DNA of 64,000 nucleotides from an uncultured Dokdonia sp. (GCF_947492535.1 NZ_CANLNH010000001.1:496001-560000), one strand, 5' to 3'; numbered from the stretch's first letter, positions 45,529 to 52,868 are shown. Program-made: numbers and translations. Notes: generated by a model from the sequence alone, not told the origin.

Positions 45529-45546
45529 TCTAAACAAATGTTTAGA
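45529..45546. promoter_or_regulatory. Candidate PadR operator
   Basis: TCTAAACA, AA, TGTTTAGA: 8-base perfect arms around a 2-base centre, 46 bases upstream of the padR start. PadR operators often contain ACA...TGT dyads. The assignment is an inference. Confidence 0.5.
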
Positions 45547-45585
45547 TAATTTGATTGATTGTAATTGATGATGAATTTTCTTTAT

Positions 45586-45603
45586 ACGCTTTCGCGAAAG
45601 CGT
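45586..45603. repeat. TTTCGCGAAA palindrome, full form
   Basis: ACGCTTTCGCGAAAGCGT in the gap between the membrane-protease-like gene and padR. Confidence 0.92.
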
Positions 45604-45613
45604 ATATCGATTT

Positions 45614-46162
45614 TTAATTATAAACCAGAGGTTTGATAATTGTTTGATCTGTAAATACCAATACAGTTATAAAAAAACTAATGATAAAATAATTGATGAG
45701 ATTAAATTTCCAGTGATATTTATAGGTCGATGCCATTTTATAAACTAATCCAAATAATAGCAATGATACAAGAATAGGTAAGGTCATTTTTCCAATACCT
45801 AGTGATTCACTTATACGTGCTTCATCATTTGGATTAAATAACGATATCGCGGCTGCTAAAAAACGTTGAATAAACGCGATAAATAATAATATATATACAT
45901 ATTTGTTGTCTTTTTTACGTAAAACATAAAAGAATATTCCAGCGGTAATGATTGTAAATATGGGGCCTGCTGCACTTACTAATTGTCGTTCCCAGTCATG
46001 TGCATAGGACCCTTCTGAAAGTGTCACTGTATTTAATGTCATTGTCATATCATATCCTAATAGCGTGCCCATTATGTAATGCGCTAACTCATGAAAAATG
46101 AAGGATAGAAGTACAAAGATTCCAATCGTTAGAATAAACTTTATGTCAATAGTATGATTCAT
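45614..46162 (-). CDS. Membrane metalloprotease-like protein (HExxH)
   Basis: A 182-residue membrane protein with five or six helices. The second helix contains HELAH (His24, Glu25, His28), a zinc-protease motif inside a membrane segment as in M50/site-2 proteases; SAAGPIFTII at about residue 64 may stand for the NPDG-like region of that fold. The overall length is short for M50, and the third metal ligand is not obvious, so it may be a non-proteolytic relative. It overlaps the upstream DUF4870 gene by one base (TAATG), so the two are translationally coupled. Confidence 0.75.
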   Translation of the reverse strand: MNHTIDIKFILTIGIFVLLSFIFHELAHYIMGTLLGYDMTMTLNTVTLSEGSYAHDWERQLVSAAGPIFTIITAGIFFYVLRKKDNKYVYILLFIAFIQRFLAAAISLFNPNDEARISESLGIGKMTLPILVSLLLFGLVYKMASTYKYHWKFNLINYFIISFFITVLVFTDQTIIKPLVYN

Positions 46163-46698
46163 TATTCTTCTGTCTTATCCGTTTGTTCTGTTGTTTCTTC
46201 TGCTGAACTATTAGATATTTCCTCTACTGTAGAAGCTTTAATAAAATTTATGGATAATGGATATTTATAATTCTTTCCATTAGATGCAGTGATAGCTGCA
46301 GAAATAACACTTACAATTTCAAAAATTGCTAATCCTAATGCGAGAGTTCCTACTATAATTGCAATGATTAGTAACGTACTCATATTTGCAAAATCTCCAT
46401 GAGTATGGAAATGATCATTAATAATAATATGTCCATTTGTGCCTTCTAATTTAATTGCTTGCCATACAAAAAATGGAATACTAATAATAACAAGTGCAAT
46501 CGTATAAATAAGAATACTTAATTGAAAATTAATTGCATCTCTTCCATGTTCTTCTACAAATCGTGATTTGTTTTTTTGAGCACTCCATAAAATGAGAGGA
46601 GCGATCAAATTACCAAAAGGAATAAACCACTTACTAAAAGTAGATAAGTGTATAAATGTGCTAAGATTTTTGTGGTGTGTTGTTACGGTGCTTTCCAT
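46162..46698 (-). CDS. DUF4870 membrane protein
   Basis: A 178-residue protein with three hydrophobic helices. The DUF4870 signature is visible: STFSKWFIPFGNLIAPLILWSAQKNKSRFVEEHGRDAINFQLSILIY. It has an acidic, Thr/Glu-rich cytoplasmic tail (SSAEETTEQTDKTEE). Function is unknown in the family. It is first of a two-gene unit with the HExxH protein, with a -7 box 20 bases upstream. Confidence 0.88.
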   Translation of the reverse strand: MESTVTTHHKNLSTFIHLSTFSKWFIPFGNLIAPLILWSAQKNKSRFVEEHGRDAINFQLSILIYTIALVIISIPFFVWQAIKLEGTNGHIIINDHFHTHGDFANMSTLLIIAIIVGTLALGLAIFEIVSVISAAITASNGKNYKYPLSINFIKASTVEEISNSSAEETTEQTDKTEE

Positions 46699-46717
46699 TA
46701 CTTACTAATTTCTTATA

Positions 46718-46725
46718 CAAATATA
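46718..46725 (-). promoter_or_regulatory. -7 box for the DUF4870 gene
   Basis: TATATTTG on the minus strand, 19 bases before the start codon. Confidence 0.5.
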
Positions 46726-46915
46726 TGTCTTTTAAAAGGTATTATGTTACGCATAGTACTAAAAATTAACATTTTATTAACTTTTATCGTATTGATTGAT
46801 TTGATTTAAAATGCTGTTTATTAGTATTTTATATTAAATTTTGTGATTTTGATATTTTTTTAAAAATATAAAGCTGTTGTGTTCATGTCATAAAGTATGA
46901 CCTAAAATTAATCAC

Positions 46916-46923
46916 TATTTTTG
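46916..46923 (+). promoter_or_regulatory. -7 box for the DUF4442 gene
   Basis: TATTTTTG, ending 6 bases before ATG 46930 and 15 bases before ATG 46939. The second ATG fits a normal, short leader better. Confidence 0.5.
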
Positions 46924-46929
46924 TAGCAT

Positions 46930-47403
46930 ATGAATGATATGAAGATTTTGAGTGCAAGGAAATTTAATCTATTTACGATGCTTAAGTTGCCAGCAGCATG
47001 GTTAACTGGCGTACGATTAAAAACCATAAATGAAAACGTTAGCACAGTACAAGTAAAACACCGATGGATTAATCAAAATCCATTTAAAAGTATGTTTTGG
47101 GCAGTACAAGGAATGGCTGCCGAACTTTCTACAGGTGCCTTAGTGATTTCATATATTAGAAATAGTAATGAGAAGATTTCTATGCTAGTCGCTTCCAATA
47201 ATGCTTCTTTTACTAAAAAAGCAACAGGAAGAATTACATTTACTTGTGAAGATGGTGTCAAGATAAAGGAAACCATTCAAAGAGCTATCGAGACAGGAGA
47301 AGGACAAACCTGTTGGATGAAAGCTATAGGGACTAATACAGAAGGAATTCAAGTAAGTGAGTTTAATTTTGAGTGGACCGTGAAGGTGAGATCAAAAAAG
47401 TGA
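46930..47403 (+). CDS. DUF4442 hotdog-fold protein
   Basis: A 157-residue protein (154 from the alternative ATG at 46939, which is better placed relative to the -7 box and gives the MKI... start usual for the family). The DUF4442 pattern is seen: LPAAWLTGVRLKTI, VKHRWINQNPFKSMFWAVQGMAAELSTG. Members have a thioesterase-like hotdog fold and probably bind acyl thioesters. There is no signal peptide. It is followed by glmU-like after 132 bases, without a visible link. Confidence 0.85.
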   Translation: MNDMKILSARKFNLFTMLKLPAAWLTGVRLKTINENVSTVQVKHRWINQNPFKSMFWAVQGMAAELSTGALVISYIRNSNEKISMLVASNNASFTKKATGRITFTCEDGVKIKETIQRAIETGEGQTCWMKAIGTNTEGIQVSEFNFEWTVKVRSKK

Positions 47404-47535
47404 TTTTGCATACAGTCTTTGTTTTAACTTCATCCCCTTTCTTTTATTTTTCTGTTTCAGAAATGGTTGTGATTCCTCGTATTTCTAATTTCTAATTTCT
47501 ACTTTCGTAGTTCTAACAATCAAGCGTGTCGTATC

Positions 47536-48711
47536 ATGAATTATATTCTTTTTGACGGAACAGTTCGTAACCAATTATTACCCTTTACATATACGCGTCC
47601 CGTAGCCGATATTCGTATAGGAATTCTCACGATACGAGAAAAATGGGAACGATTTTTAGGATATACTACGTCTACAGTAACTGAAGAATACCTTAGTGAT
47701 AAATGGCCTATGGTAGAATTTCCAGAGAATGTGATGATCAACGCCTCTTATTTACCAACACCTAACCTGGTGACTATTATAAAAGGAATGACAGAGGGGC
47801 AAGCTATTTTTGATGGAGAAGAAGTGATTGCATTCTACACAAAAGAAGATCAAGAAGTAGATTTTGACACCTATGATATTATTGAATATACCTTTGAAGA
47901 TTTATTTAAAATCGAGCATACTTGGGATATCTTCTCTAAAAATGCCAGAGCTATAGCAGAAGACTATGCGTTGCTTACAGAAGAAAGAACATCACAGCCT
48001 ATTCCGCAAATGGTAGTGGCATTAAATGCTGCAGATATCTTTATAGAAGAAGGTGCAAAACTTCCCTTATGTTCTTTGAATGCGGAAAATGGTCCTATCT
48101 ATATAGGGAAAGATGCAGAGATCATGGAAGGATCTATGATACGCGGCCCGTTTGCTTTGTGTGAGCATGCTACAGTAAAAATGGGTGCAAAGATATATGG
48201 AGGTACTACCGTTGGACCACATTGTAAAGTAGGGGGTGAGGTAAATAATGTAGTGTTGTTTGGATATTCGAGTAAAGGACATGATGGATTTTTAGGAAAT
48301 ACAGTACTAGGAGAGTGGTGTAATATCGGAGCCGATAGTAATAACTCCAATCTTAAAAATAATTATGCTTCTGTAAAATTATGGGACTATGAAACGGGTC
48401 GTTTTGCAAATACTGGATTACAGTTTTGTGGTTTAATGATGGGAGATCATAGTAAGTGTGGTATTAATACCATGTTTAATACAGGTACCGTTATTGGAGT
48501 AGCTACTAATATTTTTGGTAGCGGATTCCCTCGTAATTTTGTGCCTTCATTTCAATGGGGAGGCGCCAACGGATTTGTAACGCATCTTCCTAAAAAAGCC
48601 TATGAAACAGCTCGTATTGCTATGGCACGTCGTGATATAGAATTGACCGAACAAGATGAGGCCATTTTAAATCATGTATTTGAAGAAACAAAACAATACA
48701 GGAGAGAATAG
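47536..48711 (+). CDS. GlmU-family sugar nucleotidyltransferase/acetyltransferase-like protein
   Basis: A 391-residue protein of the Bacteroidota-type GlmU family. The N-terminal part resembles nucleotidyltransferases only distantly (MNYILFDGTVRNQLLPFTYTRPVADIRIG), and the C-terminal half is a left-handed beta helix with hexapeptide repeats (IYIGKDAEIMEGSMIRGPFALCEHATVKMGAKIYGG, VNNVVLFGYSSKGHDGFLGNTVLGEWCNIGADSNNSNLKNNYASVKLWD). It probably makes a UDP-amino-sugar for peptidoglycan. It may replace canonical GlmU; none is seen here. The classical GxGTRM loop of uridylyltransferases is not evident. Confidence 0.85.
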   Translation: MNYILFDGTVRNQLLPFTYTRPVADIRIGILTIREKWERFLGYTTSTVTEEYLSDKWPMVEFPENVMINASYLPTPNLVTIIKGMTEGQAIFDGEEVIAFYTKEDQEVDFDTYDIIEYTFEDLFKIEHTWDIFSKNARAIAEDYALLTEERTSQPIPQMVVALNAADIFIEEGAKLPLCSLNAENGPIYIGKDAEIMEGSMIRGPFALCEHATVKMGAKIYGGTTVGPHCKVGGEVNNVVLFGYSSKGHDGFLGNTVLGEWCNIGADSNNSNLKNNYASVKLWDYETGRFANTGLQFCGLMMGDHSKCGINTMFNTGTVIGVATNIFGSGFPRNFVPSFQWGGANGFVTHLPKKAYETARIAMARRDIELTEQDEAILNHVFEETKQYRRE

Positions 48712-48866
48712 TTTTATGTTACTGAAAATCTTAGCTTTAACTATAATTAAGAGGTGATCTATCTGTTTTAACAATTTTAGATAACTCCTTTTGAAACTAT
48801 TGCTTACTATTCACAATATAATTTTTCAAATAAAATATGTAACTAATTGTTAATTAATAAGTTATG

Positions 48867-48898
48867 TTGTTTTTTCTTTATTATTTTACTTACATTTA
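48867..48898 (+). promoter_or_regulatory. Candidate promoter of the leader-peptide gene
   Basis: TTG at 48867 and TACATTTA at 48891-48898 (7 of 8 to consensus), with 21 bases between them. A small hairpin (TGACAC/GTGTCA) follows at 48921-48941 in the leader. Confidence 0.5.
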
Positions 48899-48984
48899 AG
48901 AACCTTAATTAGTGAAGAAATGACACAATCCTTGAGTGTCACATTAAAGATCAAGGTTTATATTATTTGTTTAAAAAATTATTT

Positions 48985-49158
48985 ATGAAAAAATTAGAGA
49001 ATTTAGGAAAAACCTTAAAAGTGCTAGAGCAAAAATCTGTTAATGGAGGAATGCATCCGCCTACGACTAACTTCGTATGTATAGAAAATTTTCCATTTAT
49101 ATATTATGTAAATGAAGGAGAATTATGTAGAGATGGTAGTGTGCCTCTTTGTCCATAA
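48985..49158 (+). CDS. Double-glycine-leader peptide (bacteriocin or RiPP-like precursor)
   Basis: A 57-residue peptide from ATG 48985. A leader-like N-terminus (helical, Lys/Leu/Glu-rich) ends in a double glycine, EQKSVNGG at residues 15-22. The remaining 35 residues would be the mature part: aromatic, with three cysteines and prolines near both ends, and little charge. Leaders ending in a NGG motif are typical of peptides exported and cleaved by C39-peptidase ABC transporters in Bacteroidota. No transporter or modification enzyme is in the window. It is followed by a hairpin and faces the tandem membrane-protein array. Confidence 0.7.
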   Translation: MKKLENLGKTLKVLEQKSVNGGMHPPTTNFVCIENFPFIYYVNEGELCRDGSVPLCP

Positions 49159-49167
49159 TTTAAAATC

Positions 49168-49204
49168 ATATATCATCCAGATATTAAGTGTCTGGGTGAT
49201 ATAT
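49168..49204. terminator. Hairpin between the peptide gene and the tandem array
   Basis: A 14-bp stem with one G-U pair (ATATATCATCCAGA with TCTGGGTGATATAT) and a 9-base loop, with a weak T run. It is placed to end both convergent units. Confidence 0.6.
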
Positions 49205-49208
49205 TCTA

Positions 49209-49487
49209 TTACTTAAAACTTTTAAACCACCAACTCCAATCTATACCAGTAGCTATAAAATATACAATGACTAATGATACGATCGTAATGAGAATAAACT
49301 TTTTCTGTTCTTGTTTCTTTTCTTTTTGAATACAATCTCTAATTTCTTGTAACTGCTCTGGAGTTGCTTTTTTAGTAAAACGATTTGTTTCATCTTTTGA
49401 AGAGGCGTAAGAGAATTTTTGCTTTTTACGCTTAGGTAGTAATGCTCTATTCGCTTCTAATTGTTTATTTACCGACCCATGATCCAT
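49209..49487 (-). CDS. Small tail-anchored-type membrane protein, array member 1
   Basis: A 92-residue protein: a basic N-terminal half with NRALLPKRKKQKFSYASSKDE, a KATPEQLQEIRDCIQKEKKQEQKK helix and a C-terminal membrane segment (FILITIVSLVIVYFIATGI) followed by WSWWFKSFK. The pattern ATPEQLxEIR is shared with the four other members. There is no signal peptide, so the basic part is expected in the cytoplasm. It is the last gene of the array (15 bases after member 2) and convergent with the leader-peptide gene. The family is not recognised. Confidence 0.78.
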   Translation of the reverse strand: MDHGSVNKQLEANRALLPKRKKQKFSYASSKDETNRFTKKATPEQLQEIRDCIQKEKKQEQKKFILITIVSLVIVYFIATGIDWSWWFKSFK

Positions 49488-49502
49488 ATGATATACTAAT
49501 AT

Positions 49503-49790
49503 TTAAATATAATTTTGATCCTTTAAAAACCATAACGCAGTCGCTAGTATGATAAAAATGACACCACCTATTAGGAGTAGTGTCTTATTTCTTTTTCTAT
49601 GTTGAGATTCCATTTCAGTCTTGATCTTATGTAGAAGTTCTGGACTCGCTTTTTTAGGGTCAACATAACGTGTTATCTTACTTGTTAGTGAAACACTTCT
49701 TTTAGATTCAGGACGTTGCGCCCTATTGTTTTTAATAAGTGTTCTCCCCAAAGCTGCAAAACCAATACTATTTATGTTTAGTCTTCTCAT
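49503..49790 (-). CDS. Small tail-anchored-type membrane protein, array member 2
   Basis: A 95-residue paralogue, the most divergent one: NNRAQRPESKRSVSLTSK, DPKKASPELLHKIKTEMESQHRKRNK, and then a membrane helix (TLLLIGGVIFIILATALWFL) and KDQNYI. The conserved skeleton NRA...KR...DP..A[ST]PE.L..I holds. It lies 4 bases after member 3 and has no upstream repeat of its own, so it must be read through from there. Confidence 0.78.
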   Translation of the reverse strand: MRRLNINSIGFAALGRTLIKNNRAQRPESKRSVSLTSKITRYVDPKKASPELLHKIKTEMESQHRKRNKTLLLIGGVIFIILATALWFLKDQNYI

Positions 49791-49794
49791 AGTA

Positions 49795-50064
49795 TCAGTT
49801 TAGTATATATAGAAAACCACTAAGAATGACTATAAATGAAACTACAGTAATAATGAGTATTTTCATATGTCTTACTTTTTCCTCTTTGCGTATTCTCGTA
49901 CGAATTTCTGCTAATTGCTCAGGAGTTGCTTTTATGGGATCTTCCCATTTTTCATTTTTTGAACTTACAAGCGATAATTTCCCTTTTCTATGCTTCCCAA
50001 GCATAGCCCTGTTTACCTTTATTGCGTGGTTAGCCGCCGCTACACTTCCTCCAAATCCTGCCAT
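49795..50064 (-). CDS. Small tail-anchored-type membrane protein, array member 3
   Basis: An 89-residue paralogue with a Gly/Ala-rich start (MAGFGGSVAAANHAIKVNRA), basic SLVSSKNEKWEDPIKATPEQLAEIRTRIRKEEKVRH, then membrane helix ILIITVVSFIVILSGFLYIL. It is close to member 4 and to the broken member 5 (FGG or CGG start, SLVSS, WxDP, TPEQL). A 53-base repeat precedes its start codon, the same as before members 4 and 5. Confidence 0.8.
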   Translation of the reverse strand: MAGFGGSVAAANHAIKVNRAMLGKHRKGKLSLVSSKNEKWEDPIKATPEQLAEIRTRIRKEEKVRHMKILIITVVSFIVILSGFLYILN

Positions 50065-50117
50065 AGTCGTTCTGTATTGATTATAATTATGGGTAGTAGA
50101 AAATGATGAAATGTTAC
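50065..50117 (-). repeat. 53-base upstream repeat, copy at array member 3
   Basis: It directly abuts the start codon of member 3. Nearly the same sequence abuts members 4 and 5; this copy is the most diverged of the three. Confidence 0.85.
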
Positions 50118-50128
50118 AAAAAGACTAA

Positions 50129-50389
50129 TTAGGTAGATAAGTGAATAATAACAATAGTTCCTAGAATGATCATTAATGTTACTATGATTGTTTTTATAAT
50201 CCTTATTTTATGCTGTTTACGGATTTTGGTTCTTATCTCTGCTAACTGCTCTGGTGTAGCATGTTTATGATCTACCCAGACTTTATTAGATACAGTTGTT
50301 TGTGTCCTTTTTCTTTTAGATCGTTTTTTTAATAAATCTCTATTTGCTTTTAATGCTTGATTTACAGCAGCTCCTCCAAAATATCCCAT
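50129..50389 (-). CDS. Small tail-anchored-type membrane protein, array member 4
   Basis: An 86-residue paralogue: MGYFGGAAVNQALKANRDLL, very basic KKRSKRKRTQTTVSNK, then WVDHKHATPEQLAEIRTKIRKQHKIR and a membrane helix (TIIVTLMIILGTIVIIHL). The ATPEQLAEIRT block is identical to member 3. It starts directly at its own 53-base upstream repeat, which also contains the stop codon of the broken member 5. Confidence 0.8.
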   Translation of the reverse strand: MGYFGGAAVNQALKANRDLLKKRSKRKRTQTTVSNKVWVDHKHATPEQLAEIRTKIRKQHKIRIIKTIIVTLMIILGTIVIIHLST

Positions 50390-50442
50390 AGTCGTTCTGT
50401 ATTGATTACAATAATGGGTAGTAGAAACTAATGAAATGTTAC
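50390..50442 (-). repeat. 53-base upstream repeat, copy at array member 4
   Basis: It differs from the copy at 50727 at only 2 of 53 positions. Its distal end (GTAAC on the minus strand) includes the TAA stop of the upstream member. Confidence 0.88.
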
Positions 50443-50726
50443 AGGGAAAATAGTTGATTTGCTGTAAATAAGTAGATAGCGATTATAACTCCTATACTAC
50501 TTAAAACAGTAACGATGCTTACTTTTATGAGCCTTACTCTTTGCTGTTTACGTATTTTGTTTCTAATTTCTAGGAGCTGTTCTGGAGTAGGTTGTTTAGG
50601 GTCTACCCAATTTTCATTTATAGAACTTACGAGCGAAAACTTTATTTTTTCTTTTCTAGGAAGTAGTGCTCTATTTCCCCTTAGTGATTCATTAGCTCAT
50701 ATGGCAACTCCTCCACATATTGTCAT
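50439..50726 (-). pseudogene. Array member 5, broken by an early stop codon
   Basis: Minus-strand frame from ATG 50726 reads MTICGGVAI, then TGA at codon 10, and then continues in the same frame for 85 residues that match the family fully: ANESLRGNRALLPRKEKIK, SLVSSINENWVDPKQPTPEQLLEIRNKIRKQ and a C-terminal membrane helix. No later ATG in frame could restart it. One base change would restore a 95-residue protein. The 53-base upstream repeat is intact, so the inactivation appears recent, or the TGA is a sequencing or recoding matter. Confidence 0.82.
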
Positions 50727-50779
50727 AGTCGTTCTATATTGATTACAATAATGGGTAGTAAAAACTAATGAAATGTTAC
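50727..50779 (-). repeat. 53-base upstream repeat, copy at broken array member 5
   Basis: It abuts the ATG of the pseudogene. It probably carries the start signals of the array, although no exact TAnnTTTG box is seen in it. Confidence 0.85.
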
Positions 50780-50824
50780 AATAAAATAATTACGAATAAG
50801 ATTTTAATCGAATTAAAAACAGCT

Positions 50825-52465
50825 TTATATCTTAGTTTTTTTCACTCTCTTTAAGACTAAAAAGTTTTGAGGATTAGGCGTCAAGCCACTTATATTTTTT
50901 CGCGTAAAGCGCACCACTTGATCGTAATATAAAGGGATAATAGGCGCTTTTGCAATAATGATACTATCCATTCGGATATAGTCTAATTTACGGGTGTCTA
51001 CATCTACCATAGAAAGACTATGTTCGTAAATAGAATCGTAATCTGCGCTCTTAAAATGCGTGTAATTTGGACCGTTTGGTGTAAAGTTTTTACTATAAAA
51101 TAAACTCAAATAGTTCTCTGCATCTGGGTAATCTGCAATCCAGCTTGCGCGAAAAGCATCTAACTCTCCACTACTTTTCATCTGTCGTAAGGTAGAAGGC
51201 GGCATCACATTAATCTCCACACGAAGTCCTGCTTTTTGGAGCTCGCGCTGTATATATTCACAAATGTCAAGATACTGGCTATTGGTTCCGATGGAGATCA
51301 TAGGATCCATATTACCACTCTTTTTTTTGTATTGTTTTATAAGCTTTCGCGAAAGCGTAGGATTGTATGCATACCCTTTTATATAGTCAAATCCAGGTAA
51401 TCCCATTGGGATAAAGCCATGTTGCGCGGGTTCTCCAATACCATTACGTAAATAGGTGATCATTTTTTGACGATCAAACCCATAATTGACGGCCTTTCGA
51501 AGTAGTTCTGACTGTACTTCATCTGTACTGCTGTCTAGGTAAAAACCGATATACTCCGTATTCAATTGCGGACTCACGCTCAAGTCAACATCATCTTGGT
51601 ATTTTTCGCGCAAGCGGCCAGAAGCTGTTAATAGCTCATCTTTATAAGAAGGGTCTAAGGAGTTTAAAAAATCAATGTTTCCTTGTGCAAACTGTAAAAA
51701 CTCACTTTGCTTATCGGGTAAAAAAGTAATAGCGACTGCTTCCAAATACGGAAGTCTTGTTCCTTTCTCATCAAACTCATAGTATAATTCGTTTTTACGG
51801 AGCACTAACTTGACACCTTCTTCCCATCGTTTAAATTTGAAAGGACCTGTTCCGATAGGATGTGAACGGAAATCACTTCCATAAAAATCAACCACTTCTT
51901 TAGGAACGACAGAGCAATACCGCATACTTAATAATCCCAAAAATGCAGGAAAAGGCTGTTTGAGTTGAATAAAAAAAGTGCTGTCATTAAGTGCTTTGTA
52001 ATGATCTACTTTATTTAAAATCCAGCTTCCTGGTGAAGCAACAGTTGGGTCTGTAAGCCTTCCAAAACTATAAACAAAATCGGATGCGTTTACAAAACGA
52101 GTACTGTCTTTTGTTTTGAATTGAGGATGTTTGTGAAACTGAACATCATCTCTCAAGGTAAAGGTATATTGCAAGGCATCGTCAGAAACGTACCAGCTTT
52201 TTGCAATATCAGGTTGTATGTTTAGGGAGTCATCTAATTGCAATAATCCATTAAAGAGTTGGTTGGTTGGCCAGATAATTTGTGGATTACGCGCAAATGC
52301 AGGATCTAATGTCGAGATTTGATATTGCTCATTATACCTAAAAACGAGATGGTCGCGGTTTTCTGAGTCGCTTGAGGAGCATCCTGCTAATACTGTGATT
52401 GCAAATGAATACAGTATATAGTACTTTATAAGGGATGCTGGATGTTTGATGTTGGATGTTTTCAA
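50825..52465 (-). CDS. Oligopeptide/dipeptide ABC transporter substrate-binding lipoprotein
   Basis: A family 5 solute-binding protein of 546 residues with a lipobox ending LAGC (about Cys28). Seen: YNEQYQISTLDPAFARNPQ, SDALQYTFTLRDDVQFHKHPQF-like strands, HPIGTGPFKFKRWEEG and NPTLSRKLIKQYKKKSG. It should bind peptides at the membrane, but permease and ATPase genes are absent. The start at 52465 is TTG and overlaps the four-helix-bundle stop; the first dozen codons are written in the heptamer repeat, so the native start was probably altered. A palindrome copy at 51342 is read as Leu-Ser-Arg-Lys. Confidence 0.9.
   Translation of the reverse strand: MKTSNIKHPASLIKYYILYSFAITVLAGCSSSDSENRDHLVFRYNEQYQISTLDPAFARNPQIIWPTNQLFNGLLQLDDSLNIQPDIAKSWYVSDDALQYTFTLRDDVQFHKHPQFKTKDSTRFVNASDFVYSFGRLTDPTVASPGSWILNKVDHYKALNDSTFFIQLKQPFPAFLGLLSMRYCSVVPKEVVDFYGSDFRSHPIGTGPFKFKRWEEGVKLVLRKNELYYEFDEKGTRLPYLEAVAITFLPDKQSEFLQFAQGNIDFLNSLDPSYKDELLTASGRLREKYQDDVDLSVSPQLNTEYIGFYLDSSTDEVQSELLRKAVNYGFDRQKMITYLRNGIGEPAQHGFIPMGLPGFDYIKGYAYNPTLSRKLIKQYKKKSGNMDPMISIGTNSQYLDICEYIQRELQKAGLRVEINVMPPSTLRQMKSSGELDAFRASWIADYPDAENYLSLFYSKNFTPNGPNYTHFKSADYDSIYEHSLSMVDVDTRKLDYIRMDSIIIAKAPIIPLYYDQVVRFTRKNISGLTPNPQNFLVLKRVKKTKI
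51342..51358. repeat. TTTCGCGAAA palindrome, inside the peptide-binding lipoprotein gene
   Basis: AGCTTTCGCGAAAGCGT; minus-strand frame reads Thr-Leu-Ser-Arg-Lys-Leu. Confidence 0.9.
52433..52460. repeat. Heptamer repeats, left of the four-helix-bundle gene
   Basis: Four 7-base units on the plus strand: GGATGCT, GGATGTT, TGATGTT, GGATGTT. They are the reverse complement in type of the units at 52869, so the two blocks are inverted around the gene. Confidence 0.85.
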
Positions 52466-52818
52466 GAATTGAATTTATTACGATATGCTATCATCATATT
52501 CATTAACTTATAACAAAAGTCGTATTTCTTTTTAAAAATTTCATCATTAATATACTTTCTATTTTTTGCTTTGTACAAGCAAGTGACCACTTCGGCTAAA
52601 GATCGAATGGAATATCCTAAAAACCTTCTTTGTTCTGGGTTTGACTGTAGAATGCTTCCTTCAGAAATATTTAATGCAATAGAATCTGTTGCACGTCGAA
52701 TTTGAGATGATAAATTATATATTTCTTTTTTAGGAAAAGTATCTGCCATTAAGTTGATTTCTTCGCCTAAACTCATAGCATCTTTCCAAATATGTAGTTT
52801 TTCAAATTTAAAGCTCAT
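52462..52818 (-). CDS. Four-helix-bundle protein (S23 / 23S rRNA intervening-sequence family)
   Basis: A 118-residue all-helical protein with the family start FEKLHIWKDAMSLGEEIN and the blocks PKKEIYNLSSQIRRATDSIALNISEGS, RRFLGYSIRSLAEVVTCLYKA. The family was first seen in intervening sequences of 23S rRNA; relatives include the Avd accessory protein of diversity-generating retroelements. Function elsewhere is unknown. Its stop overlaps the TTG start of the peptide-binding lipoprotein. Heptamer repeat blocks in inverted orientation flank it on both sides, which suggests that the gene moved as a unit. Confidence 0.9.
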   Translation of the reverse strand: MSFKFEKLHIWKDAMSLGEEINLMADTFPKKEIYNLSSQIRRATDSIALNISEGSILQSNPEQRRFLGYSIRSLAEVVTCLYKAKNRKYINDEIFKKKYDFCYKLMNMMIAYRNKFNS

Positions 52819-52868
52819 TTATTTTTAATTAAGTGTTTAAGGTACAATTTTAAAATATTAATACACCC

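Noticed and set aside
50065-50779. CRISPR array from the 53-base repeats
   Set aside because: The intervals of about 270-285 bases are coding, not spacers, and only three copies exist.
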